Shown here piece after piece: positions 55,054-63,716 of a stretch of DNA of 64,000 nt. The stretch's first letter is position 1, and every line of letters starts with the position of its first letter. Made by a program: the position numbers and the translations under genes. The stretch comes from Streptomyces humi (GTDB taxonomy: Bacteria; Actinomycetota; Actinomycetes; Streptomycetales; Streptomycetaceae): the NCBI RefSeq assembly GCF_001005085.2, contig NZ_LBMU02000085.1:1-64000 (forward strand). Direction: 5' to 3'. The notes beneath the pieces were generated by a model. That model was not told the DNA's origin. It saw only the letters and a list, made by a program, of their open reading frames with translations, and did no database searches.

Positions 55054-55476
55054 TCATGCCGTCGCCAGGGACACCTCGGTCGACTTGATCAGCGCCACCA
55101 CCGGGTCGCCGGCGGTCAGGCCGAGATCGGCGACCGCTTCCCGGGTGATCGCGGCGGTGACGTCCTGGCCGCCGTCGACACCGACGCGGACCGTGGCCAT
55201 CGCCCCGCCCGAGGCGACCTCGCGGACCGTGCCCGGCAGCCGGTTCCGGATGGACACGCCCCCGACGGGACCGGTGGCGAGCGCGACCTCGGTGGACTTC
55301 ACCAAGGCGTGCACCGCCGAGCCCTCGGTGAGCCCCAGGTCCTCGACCGCCTCCAGGGTGATCGCGGCGGTGAGGTCCTGGCCGCCGTCGAGGCGCACCT
55401 TCACGGTCGCCATCACCTCGCCCGGGGTGACGGCCAGGACGGTGCCGGGGAGCTGATTGCGGATGCTCAGGCTCAT
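55054..55476 (-). CDS. Molbindin-like protein with two Mop domains
   Basis: A 140-aa protein of two tandem Mop/TOBE domains (~1-68 and ~72-138): SIRNQLPGTVLAVTPGEVMA and SIRNRLPGTVREVASGGAMA, each ending KSTEV.LAT. Molbindins store or buffer molybdate/tungstate oxyanions. It has no HTH or ATPase. ATG 55476. It lies ~38 kb from modABC, so molybdenum genes are split over two places. Confidence 0.88.
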   Translation of the reverse strand: MSLSIRNQLPGTVLAVTPGEVMATVKVRLDGGQDLTAAITLEAVEDLGLTEGSAVHALVKSTEVALATGPVGGVSIRNRLPGTVREVASGGAMATVRVGVDGGQDVTAAITREAVADLGLTAGDPVVALIKSTEVSLATA

Positions 55477-55592
55477 GACGGACTGCCTCACAGACACGGA
55501 GAGGAGAGATTCATGTGGTTTTGTCGTTTTCGTGACTCCTTAAGTTAGCCGGTTCCCCGGCAGCTGTTCGGGAGCCCCGGCACGGCTTCCGC

Positions 55593-55598
55593 TAGGTT
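55593..55598 (+). promoter_or_regulatory. -10 box of the leaderless M24 peptidase gene
   Basis: TAGGTT lies 6 bp before the ATG at 55605 and no ribosome site is present, so the mRNA is probably leaderless. Confidence 0.6.
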
Positions 55599-55604
55599 CG
55601 GTCC

Positions 55605-56303
55605 ATGGCTTCCACGGCTGACGACGAACCCACGCGCGCGGCGCGCCTGCTCGACGCCCAGGCCAAGGCCGCACGGCTGTTCGCGGAGATCGAGGCGCGC
55701 GGCCTCGTCGCGGCCGGAGAGCGGGAGCGGGCGGTCAGCGACCGGGTCCGCGACCTGGCGAACGAGATGTTCGGCACGACCCGGCACTGGCACAAGCGGA
55801 TCGTGCGCTCGGGCCCGAACACCCTGCTGCCGTACAAGGAGAACCCGCCGGACCGGGTGATCGGCGCCGACGACATCGTCTTCGCCGACTTCGGGCCGAT
55901 CTTCGAGGAGTACGAGGCCGACTTCGGCCGCACCTTCGTCCTCGGCGACGACCCGGTCAAGCAGCGGCTGCGCGCCGACCTGCCCGAGGTGTTCGCCGCC
56001 GGCCGGCGCTCCTTCGAGGCCGACCCCGGCATCACCGGTGCCGCGCTGTACGCCGAGGTCGCCCGGCTCGCCACCGAGGCCGGCTGGGAGCTGGGCGGCT
56101 GGCACGCCGGACACCTGGTCGGGGAGTTCCCGCACGAGAAGATCGACGGCGCGGACGTCGAGTCGTACATCGCCCCCGCCAACGACACCCCCCTGCGCCG
56201 CACCGACAAGGCGGGCCGCGCCTGTCACTGGATCCTGGAGATCCATCTGGTCGACCGGGAACGGGGCTTCGGCGGCTTCCACGAGGAACTGCTCACCCTC
56301 TGA
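55605..56303 (+). CDS. M24-family metallopeptidase-like (aminopeptidase P fold)
   Basis: A 232-aa single-domain pita-bread protein. Metal ligands are visible: DFGPIFEEYEADFGRTF (two Asp), GHLVGEFPHE (His), EIHLVDRERGFGGFHEELL (Glu residues). It is shorter than methionine aminopeptidase and may hydrolyse a dipeptide or creatinase-like substrate. ATG 55605. It is convergent with the hxlR gene, 7 bp away. Confidence 0.85.
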   Translation: MASTADDEPTRAARLLDAQAKAARLFAEIEARGLVAAGERERAVSDRVRDLANEMFGTTRHWHKRIVRSGPNTLLPYKENPPDRVIGADDIVFADFGPIFEEYEADFGRTFVLGDDPVKQRLRADLPEVFAAGRRSFEADPGITGAALYAEVARLATEAGWELGGWHAGHLVGEFPHEKIDGADVESYIAPANDTPLRRTDKAGRACHWILEIHLVDRERGFGGFHEELLTL

Positions 56304-56310
56304 GGGGTGG

Positions 56311-56673
56311 TCAGTCGCCCGGGGGGAAGCGGTCGATGTTCTGCTCCACCCAGGTGCGCAGGTGGGCCAGGGGGCGGCAGGCGTCCTCGCCGAGGGGCGT
56401 CAGGCTGTACTCGACGCGCGGCGGAACCTCCGGGTAGATCTCGCGGTGGACCAGGCCGTGGTCCTCCAGGCGACGCAGCGTCTGGGTGAGAACCTTCGGG
56501 CTGACGCCCTGGAGACGCGCACGCAGCGCGCCGAAGCGCTCCGGTCCGTCCTCCAGGGCGCCCAGGGCGAGCGCGCTCCACTTGTTGGCGAGCAGGTCGA
56601 GCATGTCCCGGCACGGGCAGGCCGCCAGGTAGACGCTCTTCGGGTCGTCGCAGGTATCGGCAGTCGTCGGCAT
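56311..56673 (-). CDS. HxlR-family transcriptional regulator
   Basis: A 120-aa winged-helix HxlR protein: CPCRDMLDLLANKWSALALG, then GVSPKVLTQTLRRLEDHGLV and EYSLTPLGEDACRPLAHL. A Cys pair near the N-terminus (CPC, ~19-21) could sense thiol stress, as in YodB/QorR. It is divergent from a quinone-oxidoreductase-like gene, which suits a QorR-type redox regulator. ATG 56673. Confidence 0.9.
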   Translation of the reverse strand: MPTTADTCDDPKSVYLAACPCRDMLDLLANKWSALALGALEDGPERFGALRARLQGVSPKVLTQTLRRLEDHGLVHREIYPEVPPRVEYSLTPLGEDACRPLAHLRTWVEQNIDRFPPGD

Positions 56674-56709
56674 ACTCCAATAGTACCCATGGGGAACTAA
56701 TGTCCCTTG

Positions 56710-56726
56710 CGGGTAACCACTACCCG
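56710..56726. promoter_or_regulatory. Inverted repeat between hxlR and the dehydrogenase gene
   Basis: CGGGTA-ACCAC-TACCCG is a perfect interrupted palindrome in the divergent region. GTACCCATGGGGAAC (~56683-56697) is a second imperfect one. These are likely HxlR binding sites. Confidence 0.65.
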
Positions 56727-56892
56727 TTGCGTACTGTCCCTGACGTGGCCGAAGCCATTCAGGCGGGCCACCAGGGCGCGTCGGCCCCGTGACACGGCCG
56801 GCTGCCGCGACCCTTGGTCCGACGCGCGCCCTCAACCGCCCACCGCCGTCGCGCGCCCTGATCACCCACCTCCGTCGAAAGGCCGTACCGCC

Positions 56893-57933
56893 ATGACCGC
56901 CACGTACGACATCCCCGGGACGATGCCGGCAGTCGCCTACCGCAAGTCGCTGCCCGTCGACCACGCCGGCAGCCTGGAGGACGTCACCCTGCCCACCCCC
57001 GAGCCGGGCCCCCGCGACCTGCTGGTCCGCGTCGAGGCGATCGCGCTCAACCCGGTGGACTACAAGATCCGGCAGAACGTCGACCCGGGCGGCGAGGCGA
57101 AGGTGCTCGGCTGGGACGCCGCCGGGACCGTCGTCGCCGTCGGCGACGAGGTGGAGCTGTTCCAGGTGGGCGACGAGGTGTACTACGCCGGTGCGCTCGA
57201 CCGCCCCGGCGCCAACTCCCGCTTCCACGCGGTCGACGAGCGGATCGTGGGCCGCAAGCCGGCCACGCTCTCCTTCACCGAGGCCGCCGCGCTGCCGCTG
57301 ACCGCCCTCACCGCCTGGGAGGGGCTGTTCGAACGGCTCGGCCTGCGCACGGGGGCGCTGGAGCAGACCGGCGCCCTGCTGATCACCGCGGCCGCGGGCG
57401 GGGTGGGCGCCATCGCCGCGCAGCTGGCCCGCACCCTGACCAGCCTCACCGTCATCGGTACCGCGTCGCGGCCCGAGACCACCGCGTACGCGCGCCGGAT
57501 GGGCGTGCACCACGTGATCGACCATCGCAGCCCGCTGGGCCCGCAGTTGGCGGAGGTGGCGCCGAACGGCGTCGACTTCGTCCTCAGCACCACGGGCACC
57601 GACCGGAACCTGGCCGCGTACGCCGAGGCCCTCAACCCGTTCGGCCACATCGTCGCCATCGACGACTTGGAGGCCCTGCCCATCGGGGTGCTCAAGGCCA
57701 AGAGCATCTCCTTCCACTGGGAGTTCATGTACACGCGGTCGATGTTCCGCACCGCCGACCAGGCCATGCAGCACCACATCCTCACGCAGGTCGCCCGCCT
57801 CGTCGACGCCGGTGTCCTCACCACCACGGCCACCCGGGACCTCGGCCGGATCGACGCGGCCAACCTCCGCGAGGCCCACCGGCTCCAGGAGAGCGGATCC
57901 TCGATCGGCAAGACCACCCTCACCGGGTTCTGA
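56893..57933 (+). CDS. Zinc-type alcohol-dehydrogenase-like / quinone oxidoreductase
   Basis: A 346-aa MDR-superfamily protein: GroES-like part with ALNPVDYKIRQNVDPGGEAK and VLGWDAAGTVVAVGDEVELF, then the NAD(P)-fold AAGGVGAIAAQLARTL. Zinc-binding Cys residues are absent, so it belongs to the zinc-free QOR/ZADH group that reduces quinones or enals with NADPH. ATG 56893. The divergent HxlR regulator suggests induction by quinone or electrophile stress. Confidence 0.88.
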   Translation: MTATYDIPGTMPAVAYRKSLPVDHAGSLEDVTLPTPEPGPRDLLVRVEAIALNPVDYKIRQNVDPGGEAKVLGWDAAGTVVAVGDEVELFQVGDEVYYAGALDRPGANSRFHAVDERIVGRKPATLSFTEAAALPLTALTAWEGLFERLGLRTGALEQTGALLITAAAGGVGAIAAQLARTLTSLTVIGTASRPETTAYARRMGVHHVIDHRSPLGPQLAEVAPNGVDFVLSTTGTDRNLAAYAEALNPFGHIVAIDDLEALPIGVLKAKSISFHWEFMYTRSMFRTADQAMQHHILTQVARLVDAGVLTTTATRDLGRIDAANLREAHRLQESGSSIGKTTLTGF

Positions 57934-58078
57934 GCGTGCAGGAGGGCCCTCGCCCCCCGCACTCGGGCGCTCCCCGGCCGCGATCACCCTCGGTTACTAT
58001 GCACACTTCGAGCCGGAGGCGCGCCCTTCGAGGGCCGGCCACGGACTGCACGCTTGAAGAGACGGGTGGCCTGGGAAA

Positions 58079-58843
58079 ATGCTGAAAGCGGTCACCGCGA
58101 CCCGCTACATCACGCCCCTGCGCGAGGGCGGCTCGCTGCCGGGACTCGTGGAGGCCGACGACTTCGGGACGTACGTCATGAAGTTCACCGGTGCCGGGCA
58201 GGGGCGCAAGACGCTGGTCGCCGAGGTCGTCTGCGGGGAGCTCGCCCGCCGGCTCGGGTTCCGGATGCCCCGGCTCGTCACCGTCGAACTCGACCCCGTG
58301 CTGGGGCTCGGCGAACCCGAGCAGCAGGTACAGGACCTGCTGCGGGGCAGCGGCGGCAGCAACCTCGGCATGGACTTCCTCTCCGGCGCCCTCGGTTTCG
58401 ACCCGCTCGCCTTCGCGGTGAGCCCCGAGGAAGCCGGCCGGATCGTCTGGTTCGACGCGCTGGTCAACAACGTCGACCGCTCCTGGCGCAACCCCAACCT
58501 CCTGGTGCACCACGGCGACCTGTGGCTCATCGACCACGGCGCCACCATGATCTGGCACCACAACTGGCCGTCGGCCGAGACCTCCGCGGCCCGCCCGTAC
58601 GACGCCTCGGACCACGCCCTGGGCGGCTTCGCCCCCGATGTCCGCGCCGCCGCCGCGGAGTTGGCGCCGCTCGTCACCGAGGAACTGCTCGCCGAGGTCA
58701 CCGCCGAGGTCCCGGACGTCTGGCTGACCGCCGAACCCGGCTTCGACACGCCCGACGACCTGCGGCGCACCTACGCCCGGCCGCTGCTCGCCCGGGCCGC
58801 CGGCATCCACGAACGCATCACCGGCATCGAGGGGGCCAAGTGA
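58079..58843 (+). CDS. HipA-like kinase-domain protein (HipA_2 family)
   Basis: A 254-aa protein with a HipA/PI3K-like kinase core: TYVMKFTGAGQGRKTLVAEV (nucleotide lysine region), SNLGMDFLSG and the catalytic stretch WFDALVNNVDRSWRNPNLLV with LIDHGATM (D..N..D.., DHG metal motif). It lacks the N-terminal HipB-binding part of E. coli HipA. The ATG at 58079 sits ~80 bp after a TACTAT -10 (57995-58000). It overlaps the DUF3037 gene by 4 bp; the pair is conserved in many bacteria but uncharacterised as far as I know. Confidence 0.82.
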   Translation: MLKAVTATRYITPLREGGSLPGLVEADDFGTYVMKFTGAGQGRKTLVAEVVCGELARRLGFRMPRLVTVELDPVLGLGEPEQQVQDLLRGSGGSNLGMDFLSGALGFDPLAFAVSPEEAGRIVWFDALVNNVDRSWRNPNLLVHHGDLWLIDHGATMIWHHNWPSAETSAARPYDASDHALGGFAPDVRAAAAELAPLVTEELLAEVTAEVPDVWLTAEPGFDTPDDLRRTYARPLLARAAGIHERITGIEGAK

Positions 58844-59289
58844 GCGAGACCCACATCCACATGGCCGGACATGTGGCCGAGCGTCACATCACCCGGGCCG
58901 GCCAGGGTGGCGGCCGGGATGTCTTCGAGTACGCGCTGCTGCGGGTCGTCCCCCGCGTGGAGCGCGGCGAGTGCATCAACGCGGGGGTGATCGTGTACTG
59001 CCGGGCCAAGGCCTACGTCGGTGCCCGTACCCACCTCGACGAGGCCCGGCTGCTGGCCCTCGACCCGGCCGCGGACGTGGCCGGGGTGCGGGCCGCGCTC
59101 GGGGCGGTGGAGGGTGTGTGCGCGGGCGGCGACGCGGCGGGACACGCGGCCGGTGACGACCCCGGGCGCCGGTTCCGCTGGCTCGTCGCGCCCCGGTCGA
59201 CGATCGTCCAGCCCGGCCCGGTGCACACCGGGCTGACCCTGGACGCCGCCGCCGAGCCGGCCCGGTTGCTGGACCTCCTGGTGAGGTAA
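58840..59289 (+). CDS. DUF3037 family protein
   Basis: A ~149-aa DUF3037 protein: FEYALLRVVPRVERGECINA, then GVIVYCRAKAYVGARTHLDE and a C-terminal FRWLVAPRSTIVQPGPVHTG. The N-terminal ~25 residues are variable. The GTG at 58840 overlaps the upstream TGA (GTGA), so it is co-translated with the HipA-like kinase. The role is unknown; partner, substrate or antitoxin are all possible. Confidence 0.85.
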   Translation: MSETHIHMAGHVAERHITRAGQGGGRDVFEYALLRVVPRVERGECINAGVIVYCRAKAYVGARTHLDEARLLALDPAADVAGVRAALGAVEGVCAGGDAAGHAAGDDPGRRFRWLVAPRSTIVQPGPVHTGLTLDAAAEPARLLDLLVR

Positions 59290-59293
59290 TGGA

Positions 59294-59342
59294 TCACACC
59301 GCGCGGTGTGACGTTGACACCGCGTGCCAGGGCTTCTAGCGT
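59294..59342 (+). promoter_or_regulatory. fabG promoter with an 18-bp palindromic operator
   Basis: TCACACCGCGCGGTGTGA (59294-59311) is a perfect palindrome two bases before TTGACA (59314-59319); TAGCGT (59337-59342) follows with 17-bp spacing. A near-palindrome TAAGCGGTCGCTCA (59361-59374) lies downstream. This arrangement suggests control by a TetR-like regulator of lipid metabolism. Confidence 0.85.
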
Positions 59343-59438
59343 CACGTCTGTCGAAGGTACTAAGCGGTCGCTCACCGCGGCGGGGTGCCACCAGCGGGCT
59401 CCGCGACCAGGTTCTCTCAAGGGCGAGGAGAAACAGCA

Positions 59439-60200
59439 ATGTCCAGCACTGAGCAGCGGGTGGCCGTCGTCACCGGTGCCGCACGCGGGATCGGCGCCGC
59501 CACCGCCGTACGACTGGCCGCCGAGGGCCGCGCGGTCGCCGTGATCGACCTCGACGAGGCCGCCTGCAAGGACACCGTCGAGAAGATCACCGCCGTCGGC
59601 GGCAGGGCGATCGCGGTCGGCGCCGACGTCTCCGACGAGGCCCAGGTCGCCGCGGCGATCGCCCGCGTCGTCGAGGAGCTCGGCGCCCCGACCATCCTGG
59701 TCAACAACGCTGGCGTGCTCCGCGACAACCTGCTGTTCAAGATGTCCGCGTCCGACTGGGACACCGTCCTGAACGTGCACCTGCGCGGCTCCTTCCTGAT
59801 GGCCAAGGCCGTCCAGCAGCACATGGTCGAGGCCGGCTGGGGCCGGATCGTCAACCTGTCCTCCTCCTCGGCGCTCGGCAACCGCGGCCAGGCCAACTAC
59901 TCCGCCGCCAAGGCCGGTCTCCAGGGCTTCACCAAGACCCTCGCCATCGAGCTCGGCAAGTTCGGCATCACCGCGAACGCCGTCGCCCCCGGGTTCATCG
60001 CCACCGAGATGACCAAGGCCACCGCCGACCGCGTGAAGATGGGTTTCGAGGAGTTCAAGGCGGCCGCCGCCACCCAGATCCCGGTGCAGCGCGTCGGCGA
60101 GCCCGAGGACATCGCCAACGCCATCGCCTTCTTCACGAACGAGGCGGCCGGTTTCGTCTCCGGCCAGGTGCTGTACGTGGCCGGCGGACCGCTCGACTAG
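59439..60200 (+). CDS. fabG: 3-oxoacyl-ACP reductase-like SDR
   Basis: A 253-aa classical short-chain dehydrogenase: GAARGIGAATAVRLAAEGR cofactor loop, NNAGV, catalytic Ser in NLSSSSALGN, YSAAK (Tyr/Lys), and a C-terminal FVSGQVLYVAGG. It resembles FabG of S. coelicolor SCO1346, as I recall. Likely reduces 3-oxoacyl thioesters with NAD(P)H; acyl-CoA or ACP specificity is unknown. ATG 59439 has GGCGAGGAG upstream. Confidence 0.9.
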   Translation: MSSTEQRVAVVTGAARGIGAATAVRLAAEGRAVAVIDLDEAACKDTVEKITAVGGRAIAVGADVSDEAQVAAAIARVVEELGAPTILVNNAGVLRDNLLFKMSASDWDTVLNVHLRGSFLMAKAVQQHMVEAGWGRIVNLSSSSALGNRGQANYSAAKAGLQGFTKTLAIELGKFGITANAVAPGFIATEMTKATADRVKMGFEEFKAAAATQIPVQRVGEPEDIANAIAFFTNEAAGFVSGQVLYVAGGPLD

Positions 60201-60231
60201 AAGCACACCGGGGAACCTGGGGAACACTGAC

Positions 60232-60993
60232 ATGACTGAACTGCCCGAGCTGTCCGGCAAGGTCGCGATCGTCACCGGCGCGAGCCGTGGCATCGGCTAC
60301 GGCGTCGCCGAGGCGCTGCTCGCCCGCGGCGACCGCGTCGCCATCACCGGCCGCAACGAGGACGCCCTCAAGGAGGCCGTCGAGACCCTCGGCTCCGAGC
60401 GGGTCATCGGCATCGCCGGCAAGGCGCACGACCTGGCCCACCAGAGCGAGGTCGTCGACCGCACCATGGAGGCCTTCGGCCGCGTCGACCACCTGGTCAA
60501 CAACGCCGGTACCAACCCGGTCTTCGGCCCGATCGCCGACGTCGACCTGGACGTGGCCCGCAAGGTGTTCGAGACCAACGTGGTCTCGGCCCTCGGCTTC
60601 GCCCAGAAGACCTGGCACGCCTGGCAGAAGGACAACGGCGGCGCCATCGTCAACATCGCGTCCGTCGCCGGGCTCTCGGCCTCGCCGTTCATCGGGGCGT
60701 ACGGCATCAGCAAGGCCGCGATGATCAACCTGACCCAGCAGCTGGCGCACGAGTTCGCGCCGGGCGTCCGGGTCAACGCGATCGCCCCCGCGGTCGTCAA
60801 GACCAAGTTCGCGCAGGCCCTGTACGAGGGCCGGGAGGCCGAGGCCGCCGCGGGCTACCCGCTCAAGCGGCTCGGCGTGCCCTCCGACATCGGCGGCGCC
60901 GCCGCGTTCCTCACCTCGGAGCAGTCGGACTGGATCACCGGCCAGACGCTCGTCGTCGACGGCGGCATCTTCCTCAACGCCGGCATGGCCTGA
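60232..60993 (+). CDS. Short-chain dehydrogenase/reductase (FabG-like)
   Basis: A 253-aa SDR: GASRGIGYGVAEALLARGDR, NNAGTN, Ser in NIASVAGLSAS, YGISKAAM (Tyr/Lys) and ITGQTLVVDGG. It is next to fabG, 31 bp downstream, and probably in the same transcript; the two may act in sequence. It resembles S. coelicolor SCO1345. ATG 60232. Confidence 0.9.
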   Translation: MTELPELSGKVAIVTGASRGIGYGVAEALLARGDRVAITGRNEDALKEAVETLGSERVIGIAGKAHDLAHQSEVVDRTMEAFGRVDHLVNNAGTNPVFGPIADVDLDVARKVFETNVVSALGFAQKTWHAWQKDNGGAIVNIASVAGLSASPFIGAYGISKAAMINLTQQLAHEFAPGVRVNAIAPAVVKTKFAQALYEGREAEAAAGYPLKRLGVPSDIGGAAAFLTSEQSDWITGQTLVVDGGIFLNAGMA

Positions 60994-61010
60994 CACCTGA
61001 CACCGTCTCA

Positions 61011-61056
61011 GCCCGGCGGTTCGGGCGGACCCTCCAGTCCGCCCGAACCGCCGGGC
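61011..61056 (+). terminator. Terminator after the SDR pair
   Basis: A perfect 20-bp stem (61011-61030 with 61037-61056) with a 6-base loop lies 17 bp after the SDR stop. Confidence 0.9.
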
Positions 61057-61255
61057 GTCGTCTTCGTCACAGACATTTCGTCACGTGAACGACGGAAGTG
61101 ACGCCCGGACGGCCGTACGGGATCCGTACGTCGGAATGACAACGTCGTCATAGCACACTCGATCAACGCCCGTGTTTCCGGGGTGGTTCAGGGCGCGCAA
61201 CGCTGCGGTATGGTCTGCCGCCGACCCCTGGTACGGCGGATCGAGGAGCGAGCGC

Positions 61256-62833
61256 GTGTTCAACCGGAACCGAGGGCTGCGAAGAGTCGCCGCGGCCGCG
61301 TCCCTGTCCCTGGTCGCCGGGTGCGGTGTGCTCTCCGGCAGCGGCGCGGGCGGCGGCGGACCGATCGTCGTCGGTACGACCAGCGCTCCCAGCACGCTCG
61401 ACCCGGCCGGATCGTGGGACGGTTCCTGGGAGCTCTTCCGGAACATCTACCAGACGCTGCTCGCCTACCCCGACGGCGCCACCACCCCTCAGCCCGACGC
61501 CGCCCGGAGCTGCGGCTTCACGGACTCCGGCAGCCGTACCTACCGCTGTGAGCTGCGCTCGGGCATGAAGTTCGCGGACGGCGACGCCCTCGACGCCGAC
61601 GCCGTCAAGTACTCCATCGACCGGATCCGGACCATCAACGCGCCCAGCGGTCCGGCCGGACTGCTCGGCAGCCTCGACCGGGTGCAGGCGGTCGGCGACC
61701 GCGAGGTGGTCTTCCACCTCAACAAGCCCGACGCGACCTTCCCGTTCGTGCTCGCCACCCCCGCCATGTCCATCGTCGACCCCGACGACTACCCCGCGCA
61801 CTCGCTGCGCAAGGAGAAGTCGGTGCACGGCTCCGGGCCGTACGCCCTCAAGTCGTACGAGGACGGGAAGCGGGCCGAGCTGGTCCGCAACGACAACTAC
61901 CAGGGGTTCGCCGACCGCCAGAACGACGCGGTGACCATCCGCTACTTCCAGGACTCGGCCACCATGGTCAAGGCCCTGCGGGCCGGGGACATCGACGTCA
62001 CCTACCGCGGTCTCGCCGCCTCCGACATCGTCGCCCTCCAGGCGCACCGCTCCACCGACCTGCAACTCGTCGACGGCACCGGCATGGACATCAGCTACCT
62101 GGTCTTCAACCCCAAGGACCCGTGGGCGAAGATACCGGCCGTGCGCAAGGCCGTCGCCCAGGTCGTGGACCGCGCCGCGATCGCCCACGCCGTCTACAAG
62201 GACACCGTCGACCCCCTGTACTCCATGGTCCCGGCCGGGCTGACCGGCCACACCACCGGCTTCTTCGACGATTTCGGCGACCCCAGCACCTCCAAGGCGC
62301 ACAAGATCCTCGCGGACGCCGGGGTCACCCAGAAGGTCCCGCTCACCCTCTGGTACACCACCGACCGCTACGGCTCCGAGACCGCCAGCATGTTCCAGGA
62401 GCTCAAGCAGCAGCTGGACGACTCCGGCCTGTTCACCATCACGCTCAGGAGCCGCCCCTGGAAGACCTATGTCGTCGGCTACCAGAAGGGCGAGTACCCG
62501 GTGTTCGGGCGCGGCTGGTTCCCGGACTTCCCGGACGCCGACAACTTCATCGCCCCGTTCGTCGGGCAGCAGAACGCCCTCGGCACGCCGTACCCGTCCC
62601 CGGTGATCACCGGCAGGCTGCTGCCCCGGACGCGTGGTGAGAGCGACCGGGCCGAGGGGGTCAAGGACTTCGAGGAGGCCCAGCAGATCCTCGTCAACGA
62701 CGCCCGGCTGATCCCGCTGTGGCAGGGCCGGCAGTACGTCGCGGCGAGCGACGACATCTCCGGCGGCGAACGCGCGCTCGACCCGTCGACGATCATGATG
62801 ATGTGGGAGCTGCACCGCAAGACCAGCTGGTGA
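61256..62833 (+). CDS. ABC-transporter substrate-binding lipoprotein, family 5 (peptide/nickel type)
   Basis: A 525-aa secreted binding protein. The N-terminus has RNRGLRR and a hydrophobic stretch to the lipobox LVAGC (Cys ~24), so it is a lipoprotein. The mature part matches SBP family 5 (TTSAPSTLDPAGSWDGS, then MKFADGDALDADAVKYSIDR). No permease or ATPase is adjacent, so it is an orphan; peptides are the likely ligand. GTG 61256 has GAGGAGCG upstream; a TATGGT -10 lies at 61209-61214. Confidence 0.88.
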   Translation: MFNRNRGLRRVAAAASLSLVAGCGVLSGSGAGGGGPIVVGTTSAPSTLDPAGSWDGSWELFRNIYQTLLAYPDGATTPQPDAARSCGFTDSGSRTYRCELRSGMKFADGDALDADAVKYSIDRIRTINAPSGPAGLLGSLDRVQAVGDREVVFHLNKPDATFPFVLATPAMSIVDPDDYPAHSLRKEKSVHGSGPYALKSYEDGKRAELVRNDNYQGFADRQNDAVTIRYFQDSATMVKALRAGDIDVTYRGLAASDIVALQAHRSTDLQLVDGTGMDISYLVFNPKDPWAKIPAVRKAVAQVVDRAAIAHAVYKDTVDPLYSMVPAGLTGHTTGFFDDFGDPSTSKAHKILADAGVTQKVPLTLWYTTDRYGSETASMFQELKQQLDDSGLFTITLRSRPWKTYVVGYQKGEYPVFGRGWFPDFPDADNFIAPFVGQQNALGTPYPSPVITGRLLPRTRGESDRAEGVKDFEEAQQILVNDARLIPLWQGRQYVAASDDISGGERALDPSTIMMMWELHRKTSW

Positions 62834-62926
62834 ATCCCCCGGGCGGCACCGGTTGTCAGTGGTCGCCTGTAGGTTCTTGGGCATCGGCAGGAACCGCAAG
62901 TGACCGCAATTCGTGAGGACGTTGAC

Positions 62927-63613
62927 GTGACCGACATCGCCATGCTGCCCCAGTCCTGGCACGGGGTTCTGGGTGACGAGCTTCAGCAGCCCTACTTCAA
63001 GGAGCTGACCGAGTTCGTCGAGGAGGAGCGGGCGAAGGGCCCCGTCTACCCGCCGCGCGAGGAGGTCTTCGCCGCGCTGGACGCGACGCCGTACGACCAG
63101 GTCAAGGTGCTGATCCTCGGCCAGGACCCGTACCACGGCGAGGGCCAGGGCCATGGCCTGTGCTTCTCCGTCCGCCCCGGCGTGAGGACCCCGCCGTCGC
63201 TGCGGAACATCTACAAGGAGATGAAGGAGGAGCTGGGCTGGGAGGCGACACCGGACAACGGCTATCTGATGCCGTGGGCCCGGCAGGGCGTCCTGCTGCT
63301 CAACGCGGTGCTCACCGTCCGTGCCGGTGAGGCCAACTCGCACAAGAACAAGGGCTGGGAGAAGTTCACGGACGCGGTGATCCGCGCGGTCGCCGACCGG
63401 CCCGACCCGGCGGTCTTCGTCCTCTGGGGCGGCTACGCCCAGAAGAAGCTCCGGCTGATCGACGAGAGCCGCCACGTCGTGATCCAGGGCGCGCACCCGT
63501 CCCCGCTGTCCGCGAAGAAGTTCTTCGGCTCCCGCCCGTTCACCCAGATCAACGAGGCGGTCGCGGCCCAGGGCCACGAGGCGATCGACTGGCACATCCC
63601 GAACCTGGGCTGA
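62927..63613 (+). CDS. ung: Uracil-DNA glycosylase (family 1)
   Basis: A 228-aa Ung that removes uracil from DNA in base-excision repair. The catalytic water-activating motif GQDPYHGEGQGHGLCFSV and the HPSPLSA motif are intact, as is LLLNAVLTVRAGEA. The GTG at 62927 (MTDIAMLPQSW) fits the family length; an in-frame GTG at 62900 would add nine residues. It resembles SCO1343. Confidence 0.95.
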   Translation: MTDIAMLPQSWHGVLGDELQQPYFKELTEFVEEERAKGPVYPPREEVFAALDATPYDQVKVLILGQDPYHGEGQGHGLCFSVRPGVRTPPSLRNIYKEMKEELGWEATPDNGYLMPWARQGVLLLNAVLTVRAGEANSHKNKGWEKFTDAVIRAVADRPDPAVFVLWGGYAQKKLRLIDESRHVVIQGAHPSPLSAKKFFGSRPFTQINEAVAAQGHEAIDWHIPNLG

Positions 63614-63716
63614 CGGCGCCGGCGGGGGACACGGCGGGCCGCGTGCCGATGAGCCGGGGGAAGCCGCCGGGGGCGGTTAGCGTCGACGCAGACGATCGAG
63701 ACGTGCGGAGGCCGCG

